From NCBI GenBank assembly GCA_028280305.1, contig JANQMC010000162.1, positions 1 to 64,000 of the forward strand: a stretch of DNA of 64,000 nt, read 5' to 3'. Position 1 is the stretch's first letter. Each line of letters begins with the position of its first letter. Origin of the DNA: Pelagibius sp. (GTDB lineage Bacteria > Pseudomonadota > Alphaproteobacteria > Kiloniellales > Kiloniellaceae). Positions 53,210 through 62,371 of the stretch are shown piece by piece. A program made the translations under genes and the position numbers. A model generated the notes under the pieces. It was not told the origin of the DNA, ran no database searches, and saw only the letters and a list, made by a program, of their open reading frames with translations.

Positions 53210-54673
53210 CTAATAGGGCGAGTCGACGCCGTTCAGGGCGACGTAGACGCTTTTCAACTGGCTATAGTGTTCGATGGCGGCAAGGCCGTTTTCGCGGCCG
53301 ATGCCGGATTGCTTCATGCCACCGAAGGGCACGGCGATGGGCGTGATGTTGTAGGTGTTGATCCAGCAGGACCCGGCCTGCAGCTTGGCGATCACCCGGT
53401 GGGCCCGGTTCAGGTCGCGGGTGAAGACCCCGGCGGAGAGCCCGAACTCGGTGTCGTTGGCCCGGGCGACGACCTCCTCGTCGTCGTTGAAGGGCAGCAC
53501 GGTCATGACCGGGCCGAAGATTTCCTCGCGCACGATGGTCATGTCGTCGGCGCAACCGGCAAAAATGGTCGGCTCGACGAAGTTGCCGGCGGCTAGCGCC
53601 GCGTCTTCCGGCCGTCCGCCGCCGACGGCCACCTTTGCGCCCTCGGCTTTGCCCTTCTCGATGTAACCCAGCACCTTCTCGGTGTGATCTTTGGAGATAA
53701 GCGCGCCGACCTGGGTTTCCGGGTCCATGGGGTCGCCGATCTTCAGCGTCCTGGTCTTCTCGACAAGACGCGCCAGGAAGGCGTCCTGGATGCTTTCATG
53801 CACGAAGACCCGGGTGCCGTTGGAGCAGACCTCGCCCTGGGTATAGAAGTTGGCGAGCAGGGCGCCGTGCACGGCGTTTTCGATATCCGCGTCGTCGAAG
53901 ACGATCATCGGCGACTTGCCGCCCAGCTCCAGCGTCACGGACTTCAGGCTTTCCGCCGCGTCGGCCATGATCTTCTTGCCGGTGCCGACCTCGCCGGTCA
54001 GCGAGACCTTGGCGATGCCGGGATGGCGGGTCAGCATCCGCCCGGTGTCGCCGAAACCCTGAACGACATTGAAGACGCCGTCGGGCAGCCCGGCCTCGGT
54101 ATAGATCTCGGCGAGTTTCAGGGCGGTGAGGGGGGTCAGTTCCGCCGGCTTGAAGATCATTGCATTGCCGCAGGCCAGCGCCGGGGCCGACTTCCAGCAG
54201 GCGATCTGCATGGGATAGTTCCAGGCACCGATCCCCGCGCAGATGCCCAGCGGTTCCCGCCGGGTATAGGCGAAGTCGCCGCCGAAGTCGTAGTGCTCGC
54301 CATGCAGGGTGCCGGCGACGCCGGAAAAGAACTCCAGGCATTCGGCGCCGGAAGCGATGTCCACAACCTCGGCCTCCTGGATCGGCTTGCCGTTGTCCAG
54401 GACCTCCAGTTCGGCCAGTTCGCGGTTGCGGGCGCGCAGCAGCCGGGCGGCCTCGGCCAGGATCAGGCCGCGCTCGGCGCCGCTCATCGCCGACCAGACG
54501 GCAAAGCCTTCCTGTGCCGCGGCTACGGCGGCCTCGACGTCTGTGGCGCCGGCCTGTTGGATGGCGCAGATCACCTCGCCGGTCGCCGGGTTCACGGTTT
54601 CGAAGCTCTCGCCGCTCAGGGCGTCGCGATAGCCACCGCCGATGTAGAGTTTCTGTTCGGGCAGATTGCGCAT
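53210..54673 (-). CDS. betB: Betaine aldehyde dehydrogenase
   Basis: NAD(P)-dependent aldehyde dehydrogenase of 487 residues that converts betaine aldehyde to glycine betaine. The catalytic glutamate is in [10 protein letters not shown] and the catalytic cysteine in [15 protein letters not shown]. The cofactor segment [19 protein letters not shown] is typical of BetB. The ATG (54671-54673) shares one base with the betI stop, so translation is coupled. Confidence 0.94.
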   Translation of the reverse strand: MRNLPEQKLYIGGGYRDALSGESFETVNPATGEVICAIQQAGATDVEAAVAAAQEGFAVWSAMSGAERGLILAEAARLLRARNRELAELEVLDNGKPIQEAEVVDIASGAECLEFFSGVAGTLHGEHYDFGGDFAYTRREPLGICAGIGAWNYPMQIACWKSAPALACGNAMIFKPAELTPLTALKLAEIYTEAGLPDGVFNVVQGFGDTGRMLTRHPGIAKVSLTGEVGTGKKIMADAAESLKSVTLELGGKSPMIVFDDADIENAVHGALLANFYTQGEVCSNGTRVFVHESIQDAFLARLVEKTRTLKIGDPMDPETQVGALISKDHTEKVLGYIEKGKAEGAKVAVGGGRPEDAALAAGNFVEPTIFAGCADDMTIVREEIFGPVMTVLPFNDDEEVVARANDTEFGLSAGVFTRDLNRAHRVIAKLQAGSCWINTYNITPIAVPFGGMKQSGIGRENGLAAIEHYSQLKSVYVALNGVDSPY

Positions 54674-55269
54674 TACTGTTTTCCCAGGAGCCGGGGGTCC
54701 AAAAGGCGGTCGACATAGTCGCGGGCGATCAGGCGGGCCTGATCCATGGTGAGCGGGCCGCTGGAGAGCGCGCAGCGCAGCCACAGCCCCTCGATCATCG
54801 CGGCAAGACCGGCCGCGGCGCTGCGTGCGTCCTCAGCCGGCAGCAGTTGTTTGAAGGCATGGCCGAGATTGCTCAGCATACGCCGTTCGTTGATTTTCTG
54901 TATGCGCCAGAGGGCGGGGGCGTAGCGTGCCTCCGACCAGAAGGCGAGCCAGGCGGAAACGGTTTCCGGGTCCCCCTGCTCGTGGGAGAAGTTGGCGGCG
55001 ATGACCGCATCAATCCGCTGGCGCGGCGTTTCCGCCTGACGCAGATGGTGCAGGGTCTCCTGCAACAGGTCCTGAGCGAGGGAGCGCATGGTGGCCGCCA
55101 GCAGCCCGGCCTTGTCTTCGAAGTAGTGGGCGACGATCCCGCCTGAAAGCCCGGCATTGCGGCTGATGCGCGAGATGGTGGCGTTGGCGAAACCTTCTTC
55201 GTGGATCGAGGTAATGGTCGCCGCAATCAATTGCCGGCGCCGCAGATCCTCCATTCCAACCTTGGGCAT
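54673..55269 (-). CDS. betI: TetR-family repressor of choline genes
   Basis: A 198-residue TetR-family repressor that responds to choline. The helix-turn-helix (about residues 8-55) has [45 protein letters not shown], a strong BetI match. It is the first gene of betIBA. A perfect 24-bp palindrome 96-119 bases before the ATG is its expected operator and lies within its own promoter. The start at 55269 is set by the family N-terminus [11 protein letters not shown]. Confidence 0.93.
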   Translation of the reverse strand: MPKVGMEDLRRRQLIAATITSIHEEGFANATISRISRNAGLSGGIVAHYFEDKAGLLAATMRSLAQDLLQETLHHLRQAETPRQRIDAVIAANFSHEQGDPETVSAWLAFWSEARYAPALWRIQKINERRMLSNLGHAFKQLLPAEDARSAAAGLAAMIEGLWLRCALSSGPLTMDQARLIARDYVDRLLDPRLLGKQ

Positions 55270-55358
55270 GTCAGCGCCAGCCTTTCGCCAAGACAACCTC
55301 AACTCGGCACAATCTGAGCCGCGGGACCCGCTGTTCATCAGGCCCTTGATAGACAGGT

Positions 55359-55386
55359 ATTTTATTTTGATTGAACGTTCAATCAA
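55359..55386 (-). promoter_or_regulatory. betI promoter
   Basis: On the minus strand TTGATT (55381-55386) and TAAAAT (55359-55364) are 16 bases apart and fit sigma-70 -35 and -10 boxes. The BetI operator fills the spacer, so bound BetI would exclude RNA polymerase. Confidence 0.6.
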
Positions 55387-55388
55387 AA
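55365..55388. promoter_or_regulatory. BetI operator between betIBA and choXWV
   Basis: A perfect 24-bp palindrome with half-site TTTTGATTGAAC. The inner TTGATTGAAC/GTTCAATCAA core is of the type described for BetI boxes. It lies in the 244-bp divergent region and overlaps promoter elements in both directions: it fills the betI spacer, and TTGATT at 55368-55373 is a possible -35 for choX (with CATAGC at 55392-55397). One bound repressor could shut both operons. Confidence 0.85.
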
Positions 55389-55513
55389 AAACATAGCCTT
55401 GCGCGGTCATTTCAAAAAATGCTCCGCTTGTCCGGCTGTGCAGACGCACCCGTGAGGACAGGAGCGGTAAAGCAACAAACGCACAAGCGATAGGGAAAGA
55501 GGAGGCTTATTCC

Positions 55514-56467
55514 ATGCAGCGGACAACTCAATTCGGCCTGGCGGCGGCTGCGGCGCTGGCCATTTCCACGGCAGCGGGCAGCGCCACGGCGGCCGATCCG
55601 GCGGCCTGTGAGGAAGTGAACTTCGCCGACGTCGGCTGGACCGACATCACGGCGACCACGGCGGCGACCTCTGTCGTTCTGGATGGTTTGGGCTACAAGC
55701 CCGAGTCCGAGTTGCTGGCCGTGCCGGTGACCTACGCCAGCCTGAAGAACGGCGACATCGACATCTTCCTCGGCAACTGGATGCCGACCATGGAAGGCGA
55801 TCTGGCCAAGTATCGCGATGAAGGTTCGGTCGAGGTTCTGGGCGCCAATCTGGAAGGTGCCAAGTACACCCTGGCGGTTCCCAGCTATACGGCAGAAGCC
55901 GGCATCAGGGACTTTGCCGACATCGCTAAGTTCAAGGACGAACTGGACGGCAAGATCTACGGGATTGAGCCGGGGAACGACGGCAATCGCCTGATCCAGG
56001 ACATGATCGACCAGGACGCCTTTGGCCTGAAGGGTTTCGAGGTGGTGGAGTCCTCCGAGGCGGGCATGCTGACCCAGGTTGCGCGCTCCGAGAAGCGTGA
56101 GGAACACATCGTCTTCCTCGGCTGGGCGCCGCATCCGATGAACAACAACCACGATCTGGTCTATCTCTCCGGTGGTGATGATTTCTTCGGCCCGGATTTC
56201 GGCGGCGCCACGGTCTTCACCAACGTGCGCAAGGGTTACACCAGCGACTGCCCGAATGTCGGCCAATTGCTGGCCAACCTGAAGTTCACCCTGCCCATGG
56301 AAGGCGCCATCATGGGCGCGATCCTGGACGATGAGGAAGATCCGAAGGACGCCGCGACGGATTGGCTGAAGGCCAATCCGGAAATCCTCGACGGCTGGCT
56401 CGCCGGTGTGAAGACGCTGGACGGCGGCGACGGCCTGGCGGCGGTTAAGGCGCACCTCGGTCTGTAA
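55514..56467 (+). CDS. choX: Choline/glycine betaine ABC transporter binding protein
   Basis: Periplasmic choline-binding protein of 317 residues. A Sec signal is cut near ATA-ADP (about residue 26). The mature protein has the OpuAC/ChoX look, with tryptophans expected in the aromatic cage around the quaternary amine (DVGWTDITA, GNWMPTM, LGWAPHPM). AAGAGGAGG precedes the ATG. It is the first gene of the choXWV operon, divergent from betI across the BetI operator. Confidence 0.93.
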   Translation: MQRTTQFGLAAAAALAISTAAGSATAADPAACEEVNFADVGWTDITATTAATSVVLDGLGYKPESELLAVPVTYASLKNGDIDIFLGNWMPTMEGDLAKYRDEGSVEVLGANLEGAKYTLAVPSYTAEAGIRDFADIAKFKDELDGKIYGIEPGNDGNRLIQDMIDQDAFGLKGFEVVESSEAGMLTQVARSEKREEHIVFLGWAPHPMNNNHDLVYLSGGDDFFGPDFGGATVFTNVRKGYTSDCPNVGQLLANLKFTLPMEGAIMGAILDDEEDPKDAATDWLKANPEILDGWLAGVKTLDGGDGLAAVKAHLGL

Positions 56468-56498
56468 TCGCTCTGGCCAAATGCGTGTAGACTTGGAG

Positions 56499-56531
56499 CG
56501 GTCAGGCCTTGTGGTCTGACCGTTCTGCTTT
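56499..56531 (+). other. Intercistronic hairpin between choX and choW
   Basis: CGGTCAGGCC (56499-56508) pairs along its whole length with GGTCTGACCG (56513-56522), one pair being G-U, with loop TTGT, followed by TTCTGCTTT. It could be a partial terminator or a 3' stabiliser that keeps choX message in excess over the permease and ATPase. The pairing is seen; the role is inferred. Confidence 0.6.
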
Positions 56532-56600
56532 GAACTCTCTCTCGAAACCGTCGCGGGGGAAGGGGCCTTAAAGACGGACAGTGCGAAGGGGGACTTTCGG

Positions 56601-57452
56601 ATGGAGTGGCTTGAGGACAACAAGATTCCGCTGGGTAAGTGGATCAAGGCTTTCGTGGATTTCCTGAACGACCATGCGGCCTGGTTCTTCGACGGCATTT
56701 CCGGCGTTCTGGGATTCCTGATCAACGGCCTGACCGATGTTCTGCTGTTCATCCCAGCCCTGTTTCTGATCGCGCTCATCGCTGGCGGCGCTTACTGGTT
56801 GCAGCGCTCGGTCTGGTTGGCGGTCGGCGTCGCACTCTCGCTGCTGCTGGTGATCAATCTCGGCTATTGGGAAGAGACCATCGAAACCCTCTCCCTGGTC
56901 ATCTACGCCGCCTTCTTCTGTACCGTTATCGGGGTGCCGCTGGGCATCGCCGCGGCGCATCGGCCCTGGCTCTATACCGGCATGCGGCCGGTGCTGGATC
57001 TGATGCAGACCATTCCGACCTTCGCCTATCTTATACCGACCCTGATCATCTTCGGCTTGGGTGTCGTGCCCGGGCTGATCTCCACCGTCATTTTCGCGAT
57101 TCCGGCGCCGATCCGCCTGACCTATCTCGGTGTCTCCTCGGTGCCCAAGAACCTGGTCGAGGCGGGCGAGTCATTCGGCGCCACAAAAAGCCAGCTGCTC
57201 TGGAAAGTCGAGCTGCCCCATGCCATGCCGACCATCATGGCGGGGATTACCCAGTGCATCATGCTGTCGTTGTCGATGGTGGTTATCGCCGCCCTGGTGG
57301 GGGCCGACGGTCTCGGCAAGCCGGTGGTGCGCGCGCTCAACACGGTGAACGTGGCCCAGGGCTTCGAGGCCGGGCTCTCCATCGTCATCGTCGCCATTCT
57401 GCTCGACCGGCTCTGCAAGCAGCGCGGTCCCGGCGCCAAGAAGGAGGGCTGA
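56601..57452 (+). CDS. choW: Choline ABC transporter permease
   Basis: Inner-membrane subunit of the choline importer, 283 residues with about seven hydrophobic helices. It belongs to the ProW/OpuAB group; the coupling loop is SVPKNLVEAGESFGATKSQLLWKVELP. A likely homodimer forms the channel. It begins 133 bases after choX and ends three bases before choV. GGGGGA precedes the ATG. Confidence 0.93.
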   Translation: MEWLEDNKIPLGKWIKAFVDFLNDHAAWFFDGISGVLGFLINGLTDVLLFIPALFLIALIAGGAYWLQRSVWLAVGVALSLLLVINLGYWEETIETLSLVIYAAFFCTVIGVPLGIAAAHRPWLYTGMRPVLDLMQTIPTFAYLIPTLIIFGLGVVPGLISTVIFAIPAPIRLTYLGVSSVPKNLVEAGESFGATKSQLLWKVELPHAMPTIMAGITQCIMLSLSMVVIAALVGADGLGKPVVRALNTVNVAQGFEAGLSIVIVAILLDRLCKQRGPGAKKEG

Positions 57453-57455
57453 TCG

Positions 57456-58682
57456 ATGACCGGACAAGAAAAGGTATCCGTTGAGTTCAAGGACGTGGAC
57501 ATCATCTTCGGCAAGGAGACCGCGAAGGCGGTTACCCTGCTGGACAGCGGCGCCACCCGCGACGAAATCCTCGACCGGACCGGCAATGTGCTGGGCGTTG
57601 CCGGTGCCTCCCTGGCGATCGAGGAGGGGGAAATCTGCGTCCTGATGGGTCTGTCGGGCTCCGGCAAGTCGACCCTGCTGCGCGCCGTCAACGGCCTCAA
57701 CAAGGTCACCCGCGGCGCGGTCATGGTGCGCGACGAGTCCGGCCTGGTCGACGTCGCCTCCTGCGACGCCGCCACGCTGCGCCGTCTGCGCATGAGCCGG
57801 GTCGCCATGGTATTTCAGCAGTTCGCCCTGCTGCCCTGGCGCACGGTGAAGGAGAACGTCGGCTTCGGCCTGGAACTGCGCGGTCTGGCGACGGCGGAAC
57901 GCGATGCCATCGTCGAGGAAAAGCTGGAGATGGTCGGCCTGTCGCAATGGAAGGACAAGTTCGCACACGAGCTTTCCGGCGGCATGCAGCAGCGTGTCGG
58001 TTTGGCGCGCGCCTTTGCCACCGACGCGGATATCCTGCTGATGGACGAGCCCTTCTCCGCGCTCGATCCTCTGATCCGCGACCATCTGCAGGACGAACTG
58101 CTGGAACTGCAGCGCCGTCTGAAGAAGACCATCATCTTCGTCAGCCACGATCTCGACGAGGCGCTGAAGCTGGGCAGCCACATCGCCATCATGGAGGCGG
58201 GGCGCATCGTGCAGTACGGTGAGCCGGAGGCCATCGTGCTGAACCCCTCCAACGACTACGTCGCCGAGTTCGTCGCCCATATGAATCCGCTGAACGTGCT
58301 GCGCGGCGGCTCCCTCATGACGCCGGTCGCGGAACTGAAGCGCGAGGATGATAGTGTGCTGCTGGACAACCGCGGCCGCTTCCGGGTGAAACTGGATGAC
58401 AGGGGCGCGCCGGTCTCGGTGACCCTGGACGGCTATCTCGGCCGCCTGATGCCCTACAGCGAGGATCTGAACATGGCCGACCTGCCGCCGGTCGCCTTGA
58501 TCACCGCGCCGACCGATATGTCGATGCGGATCGCCATCGAACTGCGCCAGGCGACCGGGCATCCCGTCGCCCTGATGGAAGACGGCAGGCTGGTCGGCGT
58601 CTGCGGCGACGAGGAAATCTACGCCGGTATCCTGCGCCAGAGCAGCGTGGCCGACGAACCGGCGGAGGCGGCGGCTTCGTGA
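57456..58682 (+). CDS. choV: Choline ABC transporter ATP-binding protein
   Basis: ATPase subunit of the choline importer, 408 residues. Motifs are canonical: Walker A GLSGSGKS, signature LSGGMQQRVGLARA, Walker B LLMDEP and switch histidine VSHDLDEAL. An N-terminal insertion of about 40 residues before Walker A (KAVTLLDSGATRDEILD) is typical of ProV/ChoV. A C-terminal CBS-like region (from about residue 330) may sense ionic strength or nucleotide. The stop overlaps the HAD gene start. Confidence 0.94.
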   Translation: MTGQEKVSVEFKDVDIIFGKETAKAVTLLDSGATRDEILDRTGNVLGVAGASLAIEEGEICVLMGLSGSGKSTLLRAVNGLNKVTRGAVMVRDESGLVDVASCDAATLRRLRMSRVAMVFQQFALLPWRTVKENVGFGLELRGLATAERDAIVEEKLEMVGLSQWKDKFAHELSGGMQQRVGLARAFATDADILLMDEPFSALDPLIRDHLQDELLELQRRLKKTIIFVSHDLDEALKLGSHIAIMEAGRIVQYGEPEAIVLNPSNDYVAEFVAHMNPLNVLRGGSLMTPVAELKREDDSVLLDNRGRFRVKLDDRGAPVSVTLDGYLGRLMPYSEDLNMADLPPVALITAPTDMSMRIAIELRQATGHPVALMEDGRLVGVCGDEEIYAGILRQSSVADEPAEAAAS

Positions 58683-59398
58683 ACATTGAGGGCATCCTCT
58701 TCGACAAGGACGGCACGCTGCTGGACTATCACGGCACCTGGATGCCGTTGAACCGGCGGGCGGCGCTGGCGGCGGCGGGCAATGATCCTCTGCTGGCCGA
58801 GCGCCTGTTGGTCGCCTCCGGCTACGATCCGGTGAGCGGTACCTGCATTCCGGACTCGGTCATCATCGCCGGCAGCAACGACGACCTGGGTGCCTGCTGG
58901 GCCGAGGTGCTCGGCGGCGATGCGGCGGAACTCACCCTGCGGCTGTCGCAGATCTTCGAAGCGGGCAGTGGCGAGACCGCCGTGGCCGTCGAAGGCCTGG
59001 CCGGGACGCTGGAGTCCTTGACCGGGCAGGGGCTTGCCCTGGGCGTTGCGACCAACGACAGCGAGGAAGGCGCCCACAACAGCCTGGCGCCTTTTGCCGT
59101 GCTCGACCACTTCGAATTCATCGCCGGTTACGACTCCGGTCACGGCGCCAAGCCCGGGCCCGGCATGGTACAGGGCTTCTGCAGGGCTCTCGGTCTCGAC
59201 CCCGCCGCCGTCGCCGTGGTCGGCGACAGCCGCCACGACATGGAGATGGGGCGGCGCGGTGGTGCCGGCCTGCTGGTCGGCGTGCTCACCGGCAGCGGCG
59301 GCCACGATGACCTCGCCCCCCATGCCCATCATGTGCTGGACAGCATCGTGGGCCTGGAAGCGCTGCTGGGGGATCTGGCGGGCAAGCGGCGGGCGTAG
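58679..59398 (+). CDS. HAD-family phosphatase
   Basis: Haloacid-dehalogenase hydrolase of 239 residues, phosphoglycolate phosphatase-like. The nucleophile motif is LFDKDGTLLDYHGTW (D-x-D-G-T), motif II is GVATNDS, and motif III/IV is AVVGDSRHDMEMGRRGG. GTG start overlaps the choV stop (GTGA), so it is the last gene of the choline transport operon. Its substrate is unknown; phosphocholine is a tempting guess from context only. Confidence 0.86.
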   Translation: MNIEGILFDKDGTLLDYHGTWMPLNRRAALAAAGNDPLLAERLLVASGYDPVSGTCIPDSVIIAGSNDDLGACWAEVLGGDAAELTLRLSQIFEAGSGETAVAVEGLAGTLESLTGQGLALGVATNDSEEGAHNSLAPFAVLDHFEFIAGYDSGHGAKPGPGMVQGFCRALGLDPAAVAVVGDSRHDMEMGRRGGAGLLVGVLTGSGGHDDLAPHAHHVLDSIVGLEALLGDLAGKRRA

Positions 59399-59402
59399 GA
59401 TT

Positions 59403-59519
59403 CCCCCTCACCCTCCCGCTTCGCGGGCCCCTCCCTCTCCCACGAGGGGAGAGGGTTGTTGCAGCTGTCTCTTTTGTTTCCCCCTCTCCCCTCCGTGGGA
59501 GAGGGTCGGGGTGAGGGGG
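59403..59519. repeat. Intergenic double-hairpin repeat (copy C)
   Basis: CCCCCTCACCCTCCCGC at the left and GGTCGGGGTGAGGGGG at the right can pair, enclosing two short hairpins of the CCCTCTCCC/GGGAGAGGG type around a spacer TTGTTGCAGCTGTCTC... that differs from the other copies. It lies between the convergent HAD and oxygenase genes. Confidence 0.82.
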
Positions 59520-59535
59520 CTTTGGTTTGGCGCGC

Positions 59536-60546
59536 CTAAAGCACGTCCCCACCCAAGTCCGGAAAGACCTTCGACACCTTGCCCAGCAGGTAGTCGCCGT
59601 AGGTGCCTTCGAAGGCCTGCAGGTCGGCGCCGTCCCAGCGTGGGGCGCCGCTGCCGTCGCCCTTCATGGCTGCCGGCGGCAGGGGCTTCATCTCGGCGGC
59701 GAAGTCGGGATCGAAGAAAAGGGGAAAGGAGAGGCGCTCTTCGCCGCTGACGTTCTTCACGCGGTGCGGAGTGGAGCGGTACCAGCCGCCGGTCAGGCGG
59801 TCCAGCATGTCGCCGATGTTGCAGACCAGAGTGCCGGGCAGGGGCGGTGCGGCGATCCAGCCCTGCGGCGTCTTCACCTGCAGGCCGCCGTGATCATCCT
59901 GTGCCAGCAATGTCAGCAGGCCGTAGTCACTGTGTTCCCCCACGCCCCAGTTCTCCTGCCCGTCGACAGCCGGCGGCGTCGGCGGATAGTGGAAGATGCG
60001 GAACAGCACCGTGGGATCCGCGGTGTAGTGCCGGTGGAAGTAGTCGGCGGCGAGGCCGAGGCTGAGCGCTACGCCCTCGATCAGATGGTGCGCCGCTCGC
60101 GTGGCTGCGGCCATATAGGTTTCGACGGCAGGGCGCAGTTCGGGCACTTCCGCCGGCCAAAGGTTAGCGCCGTGCAACGGCCATCCGGCTTTCACGCGCG
60201 GATGATCGTCGGAGAGTTCGCTGCCGAAGTAGAGACCTTCCTTGCCGTCCGGCCTTCCCGAGGTCAGCTCGCCGCCCAGCGGAAAGAAGCCGCGCCAGGC
60301 GCGTCCGCCCCGGCTCATGGGGATCTGCAGCTTCACGTCTTGCGGCAGGGCGAAGAAGCGCCGCGCCGCGGTATCGAGCGCTTCAAGCGTGTCGTCATCG
60401 ACGCCGTGGCCCCTGACGTAGAAGAATCCGCTGGCCCGGCAGGCTGCCTCGATCTCTCCGGCCACGCGTTCCCGTCCCGCCCCGTCGTCGCCCCGAAACA
60501 GCGGAGTCATGTCGATGACCGGAAGGCTAGTGTGGCTGGCTGTCAT
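59536..60546 (-). CDS. Isopenicillin N synthase-like 2OG-Fe(II) oxygenase
   Basis: Non-heme iron oxygenase of 336 residues using 2-oxoglutarate in most family members. The start is ATG 60546, with GAGGAG four bases upstream. The iron triad is [12 protein letters not shown] (H-x-D) with the distal His in RSTPHRVKN, followed by the 2OG-binding arginine in RLSFPLFF. The N-terminal DIOX_N region is complete. It overlaps the preceding unknown gene and is probably co-transcribed with the betaine methyltransferase gene, but its substrate is unknown. Confidence 0.9.
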   Translation of the reverse strand: MTASHTSLPVIDMTPLFRGDDGAGRERVAGEIEAACRASGFFYVRGHGVDDDTLEALDTAARRFFALPQDVKLQIPMSRGGRAWRGFFPLGGELTSGRPDGKEGLYFGSELSDDHPRVKAGWPLHGANLWPAEVPELRPAVETYMAAATRAAHHLIEGVALSLGLAADYFHRHYTADPTVLFRIFHYPPTPPAVDGQENWGVGEHSDYGLLTLLAQDDHGGLQVKTPQGWIAAPPLPGTLVCNIGDMLDRLTGGWYRSTPHRVKNVSGEERLSFPLFFDPDFAAEMKPLPPAAMKGDGSGAPRWDGADLQAFEGTYGDYLLGKVSKVFPDLGGDVL

Positions 60547-61054
60547 CGGGCTCCTCTGTCCAATCACCCTGATCCCAGGGCAGGGCCTGACTGTTGTCGA
60601 AAAGCGCCTGGTAGAGTGTGACCATGCCCTTGACGGCCTCGTCCAGGTTCATGCGGATACGATGCCGCAGCAGGTCGTCCGACACCAGTGTGACGTTGTG
60701 CTCGCGCAGCGTGGCGATCAGCATTTCTTCCTGGACGGAAAACGGCGCCCGCAGAGTCTCCACATGGTCTTCGCCGACGCGTTGGATCAAAGCATAGGGC
60801 CCGACCATGGAAAGCCAGAGACCGAGATCCTGAGAGCCGCCGCTCAACAGATGGGTGAAGGCAACGTCGTCGTTCTCGTCTGTGGTCTCGAAAAGCGTGA
60901 AGGACTGCCCGAGCTCGTCCAGGAGCCTGTTGAAGCTCTGAAGCTTCACCGCCTTGGCGACGAAGGCGAAGTCTGGATCTTCCAGGGACTTGTAGGCGTC
61001 TTTGACGGCGGCGACGATGGCGAAAACCTCTGGGGGGTTCAGGGCGTTCTCCAT
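60527..61054 (-). CDS. Hypothetical protein
   Basis: A 175-residue soluble protein with alternating helices and strands ([39 protein letters not shown]) and an acidic C-terminal tail ([14 protein letters not shown]). It has no cysteines and no signal peptide. I do not recognise a family. It starts 12 bases after the betaine-homocysteine methyltransferase gene ends and overlaps the oxygenase gene by about 20 bases, so it belongs to that operon. Confidence 0.75.
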   Translation of the reverse strand: MENALNPPEVFAIVAAVKDAYKSLEDPDFAFVAKAVKLQSFNRLLDELGQSFTLFETTDENDDVAFTHLLSGGSQDLGLWLSMVGPYALIQRVGEDHVETLRAPFSVQEEMLIATLREHNVTLVSDDLLRHRIRMNLDEAVKGMVTLYQALFDNSQALPWDQGDWTEEPDDSQPH

Positions 61055-61066
61055 CTGCTTGCCCGC

Positions 61067-62119
61067 CTAACCGGCGGCGCGGCCGCGTCTCCGGCCTTCG
61101 CGGCGGCGCCCTTTCGGGGCTTCCGGAATCTCGCCCAGCGGACCTGCCTGCTGCTGTTCCGCGCCCTTGGAGATTTCGCCGAGCTTGGCGACCACCAACT
61201 CCATATCCGGTGCGTCGCCTTTCTCGTGGCTTTCCAGGGCCGTGCGCATGGCGCGGATGTGGTCGGGCGTCGTGCCGCAGCAGCCGCCGATGATGCGTAC
61301 CCCAGCGTCGAGGGCCAGGCGTGCGTAGTCAGCCATCAGCTCGGGTGTGCCGGTGTACTCGATGGCGCCCTCGACGTATTGGGGAATGCCGCAGTTGCTC
61401 TTGGCGACGATCACATCGTCCGGCGCTTTTGCCTCCTGCAGGTTCAGCAGGGCAGCCATCAGCTCCGAAGCCCCGGTGCCGCAGTTGCCGCCGAAGGCCA
61501 GCGGAACGGGATCGAGCTCGTGCGCGAGGGCGGCGAACTGCGCCGGCGTCACCCCCATCATGGTGCGCCCGTTGGTATCGAAGGAAAGGGTGATGGCATA
61601 GGGCAGACCGGCGGCCTTGGCCCCGGCGACGGCCGCCTTCACCTCGTCGACGGCGGAGATGGTCTCGATCCACAGCAGATCGGCACCGCCGGCGGCCAGT
61701 CCTTTGGCCTGCTCCGCAAAAGCCTCGGCGCCCTGATCGATGGTCAGCGGCCCGATCGGCTCGAAGAGGTCGCCGGTCGGCCCCATGGAGCCGGCGACGA
61801 TCACGTCATCGCGTCCGCTTTCCTCGACCGCGCGGCGTGCCAGCTCGGCAGCCGCCTTGTTGATTTCGAAGACCTTATCCTGGGCGTTGTGCAGTTTCAG
61901 GCGGTTGGCGGTGCCGCCGAAGGTGTTGGTCAGGATGATGTCGGAGCCGGCATCGATGAAACTGCGGTAATGGCGGACGACATCGTCCGGGCGCTCCAGG
62001 TTCCAGATTTCCGGCGCATCGCCGTGCTGCAGCCCCATAGCAAAGAAATTGGTGCCGGTGGCCCCGTCAGCCAGCAGCCAGGGACGGGTCTTCAAGAGGT
62101 CGGTCAGGCGGTCGGCCAT
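61067..62119 (-). CDS. Homocysteine S-methyltransferase family protein (betaine-homocysteine methyltransferase)
   Basis: Zinc enzyme of 350 residues that transfers a methyl group to homocysteine, most likely from glycine betaine given the context, yielding methionine and dimethylglycine. Zinc cysteines are seen in GGNCGTGASE and the C-terminal GGCCGTTP. The N-terminal LLADGATGTNFFAMGL is the family start. The last 20 residues form a basic tail (GRRREGRRRGRA). Positioned between bet genes and a dimethylglycine-dehydrogenase-like gene, it bridges the two parts of betaine catabolism. Confidence 0.88.
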   Translation of the reverse strand: MADRLTDLLKTRPWLLADGATGTNFFAMGLQHGDAPEIWNLERPDDVVRHYRSFIDAGSDIILTNTFGGTANRLKLHNAQDKVFEINKAAAELARRAVEESGRDDVIVAGSMGPTGDLFEPIGPLTIDQGAEAFAEQAKGLAAGGADLLWIETISAVDEVKAAVAGAKAAGLPYAITLSFDTNGRTMMGVTPAQFAALAHELDPVPLAFGGNCGTGASELMAALLNLQEAKAPDDVIVAKSNCGIPQYVEGAIEYTGTPELMADYARLALDAGVRIIGGCCGTTPDHIRAMRTALESHEKGDAPDMELVVAKLGEISKGAEQQQAGPLGEIPEAPKGRRREGRRRGRAAG

Positions 62120-62234
62120 ATCAGCGTGAAGGTCCTTTGAGTAATCGCGCGATTCGCGCTGAGAACCGCGGAAAGCGGGACGATAGGGTTTCTGTCGGGG
62201 AAGGGCAAGAATAGTACAACAGCCGTTAACAAAG

Positions 62235-62364
62235 CCCCCTCACCCTCCCACTTTGTGGGCCCCTCCCTCTCCCACGAGGGGAGAGGGAAACAGAGTGGTC
62301 CTCTATCAGTGCTCCCTCTCGCCCAACCTTAAGAGTCTGGGCGGGAGAGGGCCGGGGTGAGGGG
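62235..62364. repeat. Intergenic double-hairpin repeat (copy D)
   Basis: Left end CCCCCTCACCCTCCCACTTTGTGGG, right end GGGCGGGAGAGGGCCGGGGTGAGGGG. It has the same left arm as copy C and a more diverged right hairpin (CCCTCTCGCCCAACC). The spacer AACAGAGTGGTCCTC... differs from those of copies B and C. It lies between the dehydrogenase gene end and the methyltransferase gene promoter. Confidence 0.8.
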
Positions 62365-62371
62365 CTTCTTG

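Noticed and set aside
60509-62140. 543-codon plus-strand frame opposite the oxygenase, unknown and methyltransferase genes
   Set aside because: It crosses three supported minus-strand genes and shows only antisense composition.
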